NCBI GenBank assembly: GCA_900088475.1
Contig: FLMG01000335.1
Location: 124,001-188,000, forward strand
Length of the DNA stretch: 64,000 nt
Direction: 5' to 3'
Origin: Hyphochytrium catenoides
Lineage: Eukaryota; Sar; Hyphochytriomycetes; Hyphochytriales; Hyphochytriaceae
Part shown: in pieces, positions 25,812-38,600 of the stretch
Layout: each line of letters opens with the position of its first letter
Position numbering within the stretch: position 1 is the first letter of the stretch
Translations under genes and position numbers: made by a program
Notes under the pieces: generated by a model
Told to the model about the DNA's origin: nothing
Database searches by the model: none
What the model saw: the letters and a program-made list of their open reading frames with translations, nothing else

Positions 25812-27476
25812 ATGGCATCTGTAACAAAGTCAGTGGCAGGGAAGACCAAGAACCTGGTCACCCGCTGTCCTTTCTTCAATGTGATTTCCAAGGAGAAGCA
25901 AGCGCTCCTCCCCAACCTGCCAGCTTTGGCGCAGCTCTGCCCGCACCTTCGCAGTCAGGGTTATGGTGGCTCTATGGTTCACATGTCTCATGGCTCTGCT
26001 GCGAGCCAGCAAGCGTCACCTTCTCTCTCGTCGATCCATGTCTCAATGGAAGAGGTAGCTGCACCTCAAGACTTGCACTTTCAGAGCGTCCGGTCTGCTC
26101 CCAACAGAGTGGAAGCTACCGTTTCTCCCCTAAAAAAGGCCAAAAAGGAACCAACCTCTTATGAGAAGGCTTTTAGAAAGACGATTGAGAATATTAAGAA
26201 CGAGGGCCGCTATCGTGTCTTTGCTGACCTGGAGCGTCAGCAGGGAAACTATCCCAACACTCTTTACCACCTTCCTGATGGCACTCAGGTAGAGGTGACT
26301 GGGTGGTGCAGCAATGACTACCTCTGCATGGGGCAGAACCCCAAGGTGCTGAAGGCGATGGAGAATGCGATCTACAAATATGGTGCAGGTGCAGGGGGCA
26401 CGAGGAACATCAGCGGCACTAACCATATGCACGTGATGCTGGAAAAGGAGTTGGCAGACCTACACGGCGCGGAGGGCGCCCTTCTTTTCACCTCGTGCTA
26501 TGTGGCCAATGAGACTACTCTGAGCACTCTGAGTAAGATCTTTCCAGGGATTATCATGTTCTCAGATGAGATGAATCACGCATCAATGATTCACGGTGTG
26601 CTAAACGCAAGAACCGCGAAGAAGATTTACAAGCACAATGACTTGGAGCATTTGGAGAAGCTTCTAAAAGAGGCAGACCCAGATGCTCCCAAGCTGATTC
26701 TTTTTGAGAGTGTGAACTCCATGGAGGGGACCATTGCGCCAATCGAAGAGATCTGCGACTTGGCTGACAAGTACAACGCAATGACCTTCTGCGATGAAGT
26801 GCACGCTGTTGGGCTCTATGGCTCCAGAGGAGGAGGAGTGGCCGAGAGAGATGGTGTCATGGATAGATTGACGATGATAACCGGCACTTTGGGCAAGGGC
26901 TTTGGCGTCATGGGAGGTTACATTGCAGGCTCTGCAGCCCTTGTTGATGCTTTCCGTTCTACTTGCCCTGGCTTTATTTTCACCACTTCGCTTCCTCCTA
27001 CCCTTGCGGCGGGAGCGGTTGCATCTATCCAACACCTGAAGGAAAGCTGTGCTGAGAGAGAGATTATGCATCTCAACTCGATGGAGGTGAAGAGAAGATT
27101 GGTTGAGGAAGGGTTCCCTCTTCTTCCTTCTGTGAGCCATATTGTTCCTCTGATGGTGAATGACCCTGTGAAAGTGAAGCTAGCCGCGCAGATGCTTCTG
27201 GAGAAGCACAGAATCTACGTTCAACCGATCAACTTCCCAACCGTCCCCCGTGGAGAGGAAAGGCTTCGTCTCACTCCTTCTCCTGCTCACACCAAGGAGC
27301 ACATTGACCAACTGGTCGAGGCGCTCAAGGACGTGTGGGCACAGTTGGGATTGAAGAGGGAGAGAGCTTGCCCTCTGAGCATCAAGGACTACGCGCCCAC
27401 TAGTCCTGAGAAGTACCTCCCAGAAGTTACCTTCCACAACGTGGTAACTGACCTCCCTATGGTGGAGTGTGCATAA
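25812..27476 (+). CDS. ALAS: 5-aminolevulinate synthase (ALAS), single exon
   Basis: Complete intronless gene for 554 residues. It makes 5-aminolevulinate from glycine and succinyl-CoA with PLP, the first step of heme synthesis in mitochondria. Residues 1-100 form a basic, hydroxylated leader with two Cys-Pro motifs (RCP at 18-20 and LCP at 42-44), as in animal heme-regulatory motifs. The catalytic core runs from about 115 to 510. It includes WCSNDYL, the Gly-rich [13 protein letters not shown], Asp328 of [11 protein letters not shown], and the PLP lysine Lys362 in [10 protein letters not shown] third CP motif is at 520-521 in a C-terminal extension of about 40 residues. The gene is unusual here for having no intron in its coding part. 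It ends 325 bases from the end of FIG4. Confidence 0.97.
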   Translation: MASVTKSVAGKTKNLVTRCPFFNVISKEKQALLPNLPALAQLCPHLRSQGYGGSMVHMSHGSAASQQASPSLSSIHVSMEEVAAPQDLHFQSVRSAPNRVEATVSPLKKAKKEPTSYEKAFRKTIENIKNEGRYRVFADLERQQGNYPNTLYHLPDGTQVEVTGWCSNDYLCMGQNPKVLKAMENAIYKYGAGAGGTRNISGTNHMHVMLEKELADLHGAEGALLFTSCYVANETTLSTLSKIFPGIIMFSDEMNHASMIHGVLNARTAKKIYKHNDLEHLEKLLKEADPDAPKLILFESVNSMEGTIAPIEEICDLADKYNAMTFCDEVHAVGLYGSRGGGVAERDGVMDRLTMITGTLGKGFGVMGGYIAGSAALVDAFRSTCPGFIFTTSLPPTLAAGAVASIQHLKESCAEREIMHLNSMEVKRRLVEEGFPLLPSVSHIVPLMVNDPVKVKLAAQMLLEKHRIYVQPINFPTVPRGEERLRLTPSPAHTKEHIDQLVEALKDVWAQLGLKRERACPLSIKDYAPTSPEKYLPEVTFHNVVTDLPMVECA

Positions 27477-27801
27477 GTGACTCACTGTCTCTTCCTCTCC
27501 CTCTGGACTCAATTTTGAGGCGCTAGGCGGTTAGGTTGAGGTGAGGGTTATAAGTAATGTTCAGTGCTTGTTCAGAGAGTGACATTGAGGAAGAGGAAGC
27601 TGTTTAATAATCAAATGAAGATTCTTTATGGTGCTTCACAGTCACGCTGTGTTGCTGGCTTTGACTTCAAAATACATTAGCTCCCGTCGAGCTAGCCACT
27701 CGTGTGCGTTGTGACTGCTATTATGAGACAACGTGAGCTGGATATCTGTACGAAACTCCGTGCCACCTGTAGTTCTTCACTCATGCCTCTATCCCTGAAC
27801 C

Positions 27802-30800
27802 TTAGTAAGCGCTAGTTCGGAACTCGCTGTGCAAAGCTGCGTCATTGAAAAGGATGTACTCGTCTTCCTTCCTGCCATAGCGGAAAAGCCTCCCAACACG
27901 GAACACCTCCTTCCTCTCCTTTGCCTTGTCGTGCGAGGCCTCCTTACTCTGCTCGCCATCCGGGAGGGTTCCTTCGCCAAAAGCATCCGTCCCATGGCCG
28001 TCTCCGAAAAATGAGCGGTAGAGATTTTGGCTTCGGGAATCTACCGCGCCCGCGTCATTGCTAGCGATGAGCGAGGGGTTCAACCGTTTGCCATAAAACC
28101 TAGACGTGGTACACCACCCAAGACCATGGAAGCGAGGAAGGAGAAGTGAGGATTCAGGCTATCGACTACTCCGCTAGCCGTCAGTAACCCTACCTCTCGG
28201 TACCCTCATCTTCCTTTAGCATCTTCGCAACAAGGGGCGCTGCTCGAATGTTCTGCGGCAGTCCTTTGAATGGCCCAGATTGTAACTGAAAGCTCACGCC
28301 AGCCCGCAGCTGCGCTCGCCGGACGGCCACCGGATCGTTTTCACTGATGTTGAAATCGTGGAGGTAGCGCTGAAACAATGGGATAACACTTAGTTCAAAC
28401 TTTTATACCATTGTCTTTCGTTTCTCTCCTCCCAAGGTCATGCTGAGTGTGCCCCCATTCCATAGAGTGTGCCCCATTCCATTGACCATCGCCTACCATC
28501 AACATCTTTCCTTATTTCTTCTGATGCTCACCTCATAGAGAAGCATCTGCTCCCGCGTTGGCTCGCTCTTCTCGAAGACTGTGGGGTCTTTGGCCACTTG
28601 TTCTGCTCGTGCATACTTCTCCATGGTCTCGGCATCAGGAGGCTGGAACAGATTCTCAAGGGAATGCACTCCCGAGATCAGTCCCGAAGATCCTCCGTCA
28701 TCCCGCTCTAAGGAACTGTACCCAACTTCGGTTAGCATGACTAGCAAAAGGAGAAGTAAGACGACCACAAAATGGTCTAAGAGATGACAAAGCAACTCTT
28801 AAAGAAAATTTCAGATATTGACAAGGGCAGACCGAACAATAGCCTGGACTGAGAAAAGCATTCTCTAAATAAAGCACAATCCTTACGTTCTGGAGTTGCG
28901 GCGCTCTCCATTCTGTTCCGTCGTCCGAGGAGACTCTACAGAGAAAAATGCTCGTGCCTGGTTGACTAATGTCCTATGCAGGGCAGACGAGAAATTTGAG
29001 AGCTGTCAGGGGAAGAGAGTTGAGAGAACTAGAACAATGGTGTTAAAAGAATATAATACGTACGGTTGCGTTGTTAGGGGTTTGTCAGCTTCGACGCTGA
29101 GCATGCCGATGAATATGAGAGAAAGAACGCGCAAATGATCAGAGTCAAAATTTCCCCAACAGGGCTATTCCTTTTCCTCTCACTCTTCTCAATCTTGGAT
29201 CTCAGCGGTGTCAAGCATTCAATTGGGGCCTGTTATCTCTCCTTCCACCCTGCTGTTCATCCATCTATGTCTCTCCCTTCCACATGTTTCAGCACATACA
29301 GCCAACTACTGCTATGGAGGCCACCGTGAGGTTTGCACTTGTCCCTCAACCGCATTCTTCCCTCCCTTATTCATGTGCTTCCTACCTGACGTTGTCGCGC
29401 GCTATCGGAACTGGCACCATGAAATCCATCGACAGGATGTCGTCAAAAGAGGTGAGAGATGACGGGAAATGTCGCCGATAAAAGTTCTCCTTGCAAATGT
29501 TCTCCACAGCGCTGCTATATCGGCAGAATAGCACATGGTGAGGTGTAGAGAAGACTGTGAAGGAACCGTCAACTCCAATAAGCGCACGAAGAAAGAAAAC
29601 GACCGCTATTTGAAAGCACACAGGTACAAAACTCTACGTTTCTTGCTCGAGAAGATGACAGATAGGGCACCCAGAAAGCAACAAAGTGGTAAAAATGTAG
29701 CTCTTTCTGCACCACGGCCATCCTGCTCTTTCTATTCTTTTCGGTGTGTGATCTTCTCTTCGTGACCGTGACCCTACCTGTGTTGGTCCTTTTCCACCAA
29801 AGCAGTTTCCATAAAAGTCTGTAGCGGAAGTTCCCACCATTTGTCTTCCGTCAGCATTTGTACTCTCCTTTTTCCTTTACGCGGACGCCCATTACTTCTA
29901 TACGAAAGCGGAGAATAGGCTGTGGCTCCATCCGGTCCATCTTGTTGGCTAGCAACTCGAAGAAGATCTGCGAGGTGAAGACTTGTCAAACAATCAAGGG
30001 TGGGTAGAGGTAAGGATTGACAGCAACATCATCACATCAACAATGGGAGAGTGAGGTAGTAGAAAGGCAGTACAATAAGGAATGTTGGTTCAAGCGATAA
30101 TGAAAAATTAGACCAGCGAGCGGCCATATGCCAGCATGCACTCTACTAATCCGTCAAACCAAATCGGGTCTTTTTGCAAAAAGCGCGTCACTGACCTCTG
30201 TTCTGATATGCCGGGTTCCCTCCGGAAGGGAGGAGCGGATTTTTCGAAGACGATGAAGAAGGGTAGGAGGAAACTCCTAGATTGTGCAGATAATAGTCCG
30301 TCTCGAGCTCCCACAAATTGATTGCGGTCTTCCAAGGGACGAAGTAGCCAAGGAACAGATTGATAGAGTCCTTTGATAAGATGAGGTGTCAGCGTATCAT
30401 TTTTCATGGCTTGCCCCATCAAAGCGTAAGGCGGGAACATTCAGCTTCTCAGTACTTACGCTCCACAAAGGCCAACGCACAGAATAAAGAGGAGTAACAA
30501 GGTTGGGAGAGAATTAATTGGTCTTTAAGTCCCAGCAACAACGGATTGATGGCCTGCTTTAGAGATATTATACCTGTTTCATCCTGTCCGTGAAGGAATT
30601 GCTATAATAGCGTTTGATCAGGTTGATAAACTCCTTCCTCTTATTTCTTCCTCCCTGAAGGACAAGAGGTAGCGTAAGCTCATCACCTAAGATGTCCGTT
30701 GCCATGGCATTACCAAGTCTACATCTTTCCCCTTACCGCCTGAGGCGGCATCTACAACCTTATCATACCTTGTCTGTTCCATTCATATCTTCTTTCTTAT

Positions 30801-33800
30801 GCGCTTCAGACCCACTGTACTGCAAAGAGACAGCATCTCCAGCCTGGTACGTAGTAGGGTGTAAGCAAGTCTCTTATACTGGAGTGCAAATTGTAAGAGA
30901 TCAAGAAGAGAGGCCCTAGCAAAGTCTGCTGGGCACTTTCATGAACACAGGCTAAGAGCTGGTAGGAGACCTCGAAATACAGCCAAAGGACCATGACTGG
31001 AAGAGGTTAGAACTGTCACGGAAGCTGCGGTGACCTAAAGGGACAGAGCACGCTTACCTCTTGGTATAAATTCATTAGGATACGAAGCGGTTGGCAACCA
31101 GGTTCAAGCTCGACCGTGTTGGAGAAGCCCATTTCCAGCAACTGCTCACCAAGGGCGCGGGCGCCAGTGGCGTACTGAGCTACATTCTGGATGAATGAAG
31201 AGTAGCAAAGAGTCAGAGTACAAAAGGTTACAAGCCTCGAGCATCTGCCATCCTTGCTTATCGAGCTCGAGGTAATGATGTATCGAAGCGTAGAGACTTG
31301 AAGTTACTGCTGAAACATATCAAAGGAGCAGATAGCCAAAGCGCTGACGCTCGAGCCTATATACTAACACTACAGGGACGAGCAGCTCAAGAAAGCTTTT
31401 GGTCTGAGACATAGAAGCTGGAAGTACAAAGAGTTTAAGAGAGCTAAAAAAAGCCCTACCGTCCTGTCTAGGCAATCAATGCAGTTCGTCCGCAGGATGC
31501 CCCTTTGAAACTTCCAGCCATACAATGAGTCATCGGCGTCATTCTTAATGACTGCGCCGTCTCCTAAGCCTTCTAGTCCTCCGTCCTCGTCTCCTTCTTC
31601 AGTTGGCACTTCTTTTCGAGGTTCTTTGCTTCTCTCCCGCTTGATTGGTTGGCAACAGAAGAAGCCGATATGCTTAAGAGAGTAAACTGCCACTGCATTG
31701 AGCGCATGAAGAACAGGGAAACGTTTCTTCAACTTTGAGTGGTCGAGGGCGATATAAGGCATGCGGTGATGTGGTGGTAGCAGGCTAGGAGGAGGATGTA
31801 GTTAGCTCAAGTTTAAGGCTGCATAAAGCATCATTCCCGGCCTATAAACAGATCCCCTTACTCAAACTTGAATAAGAACAAAAGTCCAGTGCACTCTTGT
31901 TTCAAGCTCTGCATCCAGGGTGTGCATACCGTTCTAGCGTGCTGTCCCTAATTTTGTCCTGCAATATCCCCAACTGTATCCCTTTGCAACTTTCTGCTCT
32001 TTGACGTTCGGCCTCTTTCCGTCTTGTCTCTAACCATAATTCTTGGTCTCACCTCTACTCACCTATTTAGGTACTGCACTGCACCTGCGAACTCCTCGCC
32101 AACAATGACTTCTCTCTGCCTCTTTTCTGTCAGTTTGACCAGATTGAGGACGATGATGCGGGAACCATAGCGCTCTATGAGGTCCATGAAGTGCTTCTTG
32201 GTCGAGGTGTAGGTTGGGTCCTTGCGGTTGACTGCACCAATAGAGTTTGGCCTTATGAAGATGAGAGAATATTCCAAGCAAGCAGAGTAGGGAGCATATC
32301 ACTGAACAGTGTGGGGAGAGATAGAGCGTATAAAGACTTGAGCAAAAAGTAAGCACCAGAAGACTACATCGTAACCCTGTAGTGGAACCTCCAGTCTGTT
32401 GGTGACACGCCTCCATGGCAGACAACTCACTCTTAATCTCTGGCTTAGGAACGGTCACGCTTGTCTCTTGACTCCAGTGTACGGGCAGTGATCCTCTGTA
32501 CTGTACGAAGGAGGAGAAGCGTCCGNNTCCCACCTCTCTTCAGATACCGTGTCCCAGCAAAGAATCGGGATCTCCTGGCAATGAGACAAAGGGAAACTGC
32601 TCGGCCAAACATTGAGCACTTCCGCTGGCCATAAAACCCATAGGCTAGGTGCACCAGCCATCGTTTTCGACTTTCGGAAGAAAGGCAGGCAGAGAACTCA
32701 CGGTTCAAATGCGCAGACCAGAGAAACCTGATGCGCAGAAGATCGTAAAGGCAATTGAATGGAAGATGAGCGTCTTTCGCTAGTTCCCTTATCAACCAAT
32801 GTCATAACATTCATTGTTCCCCCTATAATCCGATAGAACTCTTATCGTTGGCCTCATGATATAGTCCAGCTACATCAGTCTGGCTCAAATCTGTCTCTTT
32901 GATGGGATGCTCTCTCGTGTGAATCTTCGTGACGATTCCGTACCTGTCTTGAGGTTCGTGCAGCGGTGGATCATTCTTGGCAGCAGCCACCATATTCCTC
33001 TGGAGGCTCTTCGTAACGTCATAGGTATAAGAGAAGTAGAAGTCCTTGGTCAGGTCCATAAAGTGGAAAAGGCCGAGATACCTGATACCACATATAGTAA
33101 GCAAGATGACATATAAGCTAAAGCCGGGCGTGAAGCTAGATGCGCTAACAGAAATGAAGGGTTTCCAGCCCGTATAGCCAATCCGATTGGCGAGTGGCTA
33201 ACAACGTCAACGCCTGCCCGGCAAGGGAAACGTGGAAGTAGAGAAGTTCTCCTAGTATCTTTTTGTCTTACCTGGCCTCGACCTCCTCTTCTAGACTGGC
33301 ATAGAACAGACTGTTGACCCTAGACCAGATCGAGCTCACCGAGTGATTGCTTGAGACAGGAAGGATTTGCGTTGAGCTGATGCCGTAGATTGGGTTTCCA
33401 CCTAAAAGCATTCAGGAGCCGAGGAAGTAAGGGCACATGCGGAACTGAGAACACTTTCGTCTCATTTCCCCTAGCCAGTGACGTATGAAAGTATCACTCC
33501 GATTCTTTCTATGAACGCTCTAGCCAGCAACATCTTGCCTAGTGTTTGCCCAGCTGCTTTCAATTTCGTTCCAGGCGTTGAGGGGTTTTGTCCGCGATGT
33601 CTTACCGATGCTTCCAATTTGTCTGTTCTGCACCATAAGAACAAGGTAATAACCTAGCTTGAAGCGAACAAAGCCCAGCAGGCCGCAGGCAGAAATGCTA
33701 TGCGATAGACCTCCATACTTCTTCTCCTGGAAATTTAGCTCCTAAACAAGAGTAAGGTGAGTCCAGACTGATTGCAGGGACAGAGCTATTGCCGGTAAGC

Positions 33801-34971
33801 TTAATGCAAGAACCAGTGGGACGAGAGAAACATGACGTGCAACAGTCTTGGCTTCGCTATCCTCAACGGATCTCTCTCATACAGTATCTGGATGTCTTGT
33901 CTGGTCGTTCTCTTATCGCCTGAGACTATATCCTTCTTATTCGATAGTCCTGAGACATCTCTCTACTTTCTTTGTGCGTCGGTGTCTCGTTGGGTCCAAA
34001 CTCTCTAGGGCAACTTACTCTTATCTTCTGCTTGATTCCATTGGCAGAGTACTCTGTCGTATCCTCCTACCGTCCACACCAATCGGAGTGCGGTGTCCAG
34101 GTTGCCACGTTGACAGTGCGGGGCGTAGGAACATAATAAGAAAGACGAGGATTAAGTCAGGGTTTTACGCCGAGAAGGGAGATAGATAGCTAAACTGTGA
34201 CGCAGGCTTGGAAGAGGGTTAAAGATGAAGAGACAGAAGTCCACCATTGCTTCCTCTCTCAGCCTCAGGTCACCTGTAGTATCTGAGCCAGAGATGCCGG
34301 GCGATCCACCGTGCGATCGAGCTTGATTATACTGAACGAAGTCTGTTCGCTGTCACAACCTACTAAATAGATGTGCTGCAGATAGGAGAGTCTTAGTCTC
34401 CCCACACTCTAGAGACACCAAGAAAGAGCGCCTCGGTACAGACAACAACGGAGGAGAGAGTCTCACACAGACAGGAACTGCCGGGAGGAGACAGGGAATA
34501 GAGAGTGAGAGATGTACCATTCGATTCTCGTAGATGTTCAGAATCTCCACATGCCGCAGTCCGGGCAGCTTCGAATCAAATCCATCCGCAGGCTGAGCCA
34601 CCTCACCAGACTGAGTCTGCTCTTTCATCAGGTAAGCGTCGCTTCTTGGCTCCATCATGATGAACCTCTGTCCCTTCAACTTCCGCCACTTAGGCCCCTT
34701 GGCGTTGCGTCTGCACAGCTTCTACGGTAGGCAAGCTCACAGGGAGACCAATACGATCCCTCCGAGATGACCATTCCTCCTTCTAGGTCGTCTTGTCTCT
34801 TGAGAGCAGCAAATGACGGACTACGCACGCGCTTCGTTTCAGGCGGTCCGTAAGCTTGGTCTTAAGCCCCTTTCTCTCGCATGAACAGCTGGTCCAAGCC
34901 CTCTTTGTTGCCGCTTCTACTGACGCGCCATCGCCCCGCGCTGTTCCTGACCTCCGCGCTGCATTCTCCAT
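27802..34971 (-). CDS. FIG4: FIG4/Sac3-type phosphoinositide 5-phosphatase
   Basis: A large multi-exon gene. N-terminal exons read [13 protein letters not shown] (about 34.55 kb), then [17 protein letters not shown] (about 34.3 kb). The Sac domain follows: [19 protein letters not shown] (33.0 kb), [19 protein letters not shown] then GTRYLKRG (32.6 kb), [31 protein letters not shown], and the catalytic P-loop [13 protein letters not shown] at about 31.46-31.50 kb, the CX5R(T) signature. [17 protein letters not shown] (30.6 kb) matches the FIG4 stretch after the Sac domain. C-terminal exons at 30.4-27.8 kb diverge. In yeast and animals FIG4 acts with VAC14 and PIKfyve to control PI(3,5)P2 on endolysosomes. 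An NN at 32526-32527 interrupts one exon. The ATG at 34971 is a candidate only. Confidence 0.85.
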
Positions 34972-35608
34972 AAGGCAAAATCTTCATCTTGACCTCAACC
35001 TTTGACTCCTTCATCAACGAGAGTGCTGTATGGGAGAGGCCCGAGTAATGTACTCGTCAATATGACTCGAGCGAGTATAGTAATTATAGACCTATAGCAC
35101 GCTTCTGTACCCGGGTTAAAGTAAACCCGAGACGTGATGGAAATGAGGTGATGCAACATTCTGATCTTCATTCTCTGCATCATTTGATTTGCCCTTGATC
35201 CAGCTCTTAGGTGCTTCCTGCTTCCCTTCACTGGAGAGGTACGAAGTCTGGTGAGAGCACTGGTACCGCCAGGTTGAAGTCTCCTTCCGTCCCCAGCGTC
35301 CATCCTCTCCTTTCTTCAAGAGACATTCTCAGCTTCTCATCCTCTGCTTTCCCGTCATAGAGAAACCAAGACCAAAAGCCAATCAATAGATAAGGCTCAA
35401 GCGTTCTCCTTCATTGAGGCAAGCCACTTCTCCTTCATGCTGGCATAAGAAGTTAGTAAAGGCTATTCCTGCTAGGATTCATGGACGCATAAGCAGAAGG
35501 AACTCACTGAAGAGCTTGCAGCACTAGATGCCTGTGAAAGCAGCAGACCCAAAGTCAGTAGAGCATGAGGCAAAAAAGAAGTCCTTCCCTTTCTCATAGC
35601 ACTAATCA
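34972..35608. promoter_or_regulatory. Divergent FIG4 / SMYD4-type promoter region
   Basis: The spacer between two divergent genes. Two overlapping minus-strand frames at 34995-35319 stay open for 67-102 codons but match nothing I know. They could be a small gene or upstream exons of FIG4. No RNA gene was found. Confidence 0.35.
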
Positions 35609-38600
35609 ATGACAATGGAGAGAGACACGGTACAGGGCCTCCGAAGCCATATTATTAAGAGACTTCGCCTGGAGCGTGCCAGTGGCCCGTCGTCCTCCTA
35701 CAGTCATGCTAATCTTGGCCCAGAAGAACAGCGTCAGCTGCTGTTGCGGGCCTACGAGCTCGCGAAAAGCACAAAAGCAGATGACTCTTCGATAGAGAGT
35801 GCTTCCCGCAAAAAGGCGGACGACATAAGCCAACACCACAAAGATAAAGCTAATCAATTGTTTGCTGCTGGACGACATGCTGAGGCTCTAAGGCATTATA
35901 CCCTTGGCCTAGCCTACGCAGGCGATTGCCATCTCTTGGCTGTTCTCTTCTCCAACAGGTGGTAAATCCTCCTCGCCCTTGATAGTCTGATGCGCCCATT
36001 AGATGATATATGCTTCGTCTGCCTTCCTCTCCCACCTTGCGCTCTTCTCACACTACTTCCGCCTCCACCCATGGTCCCTCTCTCTTTGCCTAGATCGCTT
36101 GTCTTGGTGAAGTTGGGCCAGCTTTCCCTGGCCCTAAAGGACGGCGTATCTGCCCTTCAATATGATCCATACTACGCTAAGGCTTGGAGTAGACAAGCGT
36201 TCATCGCATCCACGATGCTTACTCTTGAGGTTGAGAAGGGAAGGGCTGCTGACACACAAAAAGAGATTGAGCTTCGCCGCTGGGCAAAGGTTGGAAAGGA
36301 ACTGGGAGAGAACCTACTGGCTCATTCAGACAAGATAGACAGGCGACTTACAGAGTGTGTTGCATCAACGGCATCGTATAACCTCTCAATTAAGGATTTC
36401 TGGGAAAAGCCGGCTTCTTTGGAAGAACAGCTGCAAGGGGAAGACACCAAGCCCATTTTGGCAGTAAGTCATGGTGATGAGTCAGGGAGGGGCTTGATGT
36501 CGCTCGAGGTGATAGAACCCGGTCAGGTGTTACTTCGGGAGAAGCCCATTGCATGGGTCCCTCTCATCTCTTCTCTCTCCACCTCTGGGGACTGGTGTTT
36601 TTGCTGCTTTGAGCCCTGTCTCGCCCCGGTTTGGTGCGAGTACTGTCCACAATTCTCCTACTGCTCAACTGTTTGCCGAGAAAGAGACTGGGATACTTTC
36701 CACAGCTTTGAATGCCAACAGAAGCTCTTCCAGGGTACGTATTTTCACCACAGCCTCGCCCGTATATCGTCCGATTGTCCCAAGTCTCGGTCTCTATTTT
36801 CTGCACGCGTACCTCACTCTCGCCACTTGTTGATCCTGTGATTCACCTTCTTCCCTCTAGACAATGGACTAGACCCGACAGTCCGCCTAGCTTATAGGTG
36901 AGTCTGTGTATCTGATTATGATTCTTCTTGTTTCCTTATAAATTAAGGCTAGTGCCCTTCTCTTTATGGTGGTCTCTTCACTCTTAGCACGCTTCTCTCT
37001 CCGGCGTCGGTGTGTTGCTGTTACTCGTTTTCAAACTTTTGGTCCGGTCGACCTACCTAAAGAAGGGTCGCTTCTGGGCGTTCGCTTACCTAGTTTCCAT
37101 CGAAATAGACTTAGAGCACTTGAGCGACTGCAACGACAGAGTGAATTGACACATTTCGTTGACCCTCATGAGCTGACCTCTAAATGGGGCTATGGCACTG
37201 TTAAACTGAGAGAATGGGAAGCCCAAGACGCCGAAGACCTTGCACGAATTGCCAACGATCTCGCAGTACGTTCATATGTTGGCCGTCGTAATATAAATGG
37301 AAGTAAGTCACAGGTTGCCGGCAGGTGTGGTGGTACCGCGGACAGAGTTTTCCCCATCCTTACGCAAAGAAAGATGCCCAGTCATGGATCCGGTCAGCTC
37401 AGGTTAGTGCGCCCTTCTGCCTCTCCGGTTCAAAGCTTGCCTTAGAACTTAATCCCCGACCGCTTAGCTCCTGTTCCCTACGTCTGGGCAGTTAGGTGTA
37501 ACAAGAATAATCACACTTTCGCCTTTGAATTGCTACTTTACCTTCCCAGCTCTTGCTCATATGCCACCTCATTTTGTTTCTACTCTCTGCCTGCGGTCCT
37601 CCCATAACTAGTCCGCATCAATTAATGCGTCCCAACAAATCTCTGGAGAAGGGTGTCATCTGGCTTTGGAAATGTTGGACAAGGCAGGCCAAGCGGCTTC
37701 CCTCGCCGGAGCCGTGTCTCTCACTTTACCGCAATCCAAGTCTTCCTTCGCTCTTCTTGGCTTTTGGTTTAAATCATCACTAGATAGGGTGCAGCGGATT
37801 CACTGCCTCACGGCCGCATTGGAAAAAGTGAAGGAGCTGCTTGCCTGCCGCGGCAAGTGGAGGTAAGGGCCCCGTTGCCTGCTTTCGATGTCTTACGGTC
37901 CCATCTAAGTTCTAGGGTTTTTTTAATACACAGGAATATAGACATATATACTTGTGTTTCATCCTTCCCTCCCATACCAATAGGAATCTCGGATCAGCAG
38001 ACTCTTGAAGATTGTGGATTCGTTCTAGTCGGTAGTGATAGAACTACCTTACCACTTCCTTGCTCTTCTTCTCTGGATGTTAACGTTCCGTCAGCGTCGC
38101 CTCCCTGTCTCGTTTTCTCAGATCTGTCAAACTCACCTCACCTTTATATTTCAAGGCCGGGTCGCTGGTAAACGGTTGAAGCGTGGGCTTGCCTTGGACG
38201 AAGAGTGGTATCGATGCGCTCTAACGTTTACAAAGAATGCAAAAATGGGCCCATCCTTTGCCTCCCCATCTCCAAATCGACAGCTGGCTGATTTGGAGAC
38301 CCATTCCAGTGACCTGTCTAGAGAAATANNNNNNNNTTTCTGTCTCGGTCCCTTCATGTCTACCCACATCTATCACATTTTTGTGCCAAGGGATGCGCAT
38401 CCACCTTCTGCTGACGTTGTCATTTTGCCCAACCCGCATTGTATGTACGACTTCTAGGTCAAATGGGTCTCGCGGCCGACGGTACTAACGTTGAATCAAA
38501 TCGAATACGTGTGACAGGCTGGTCTTCTTACTGCTACAGACAAGTGGAGGCAAACCTTAGGAGGGTTTAGTGAGCAATCTTCCCTTGCAAAGGTACCAGA

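Noticed and set aside
26130-27512. Antisense open frames within ALAS
   Set aside because: They are shadows of the strongly coding plus strand and match no family.
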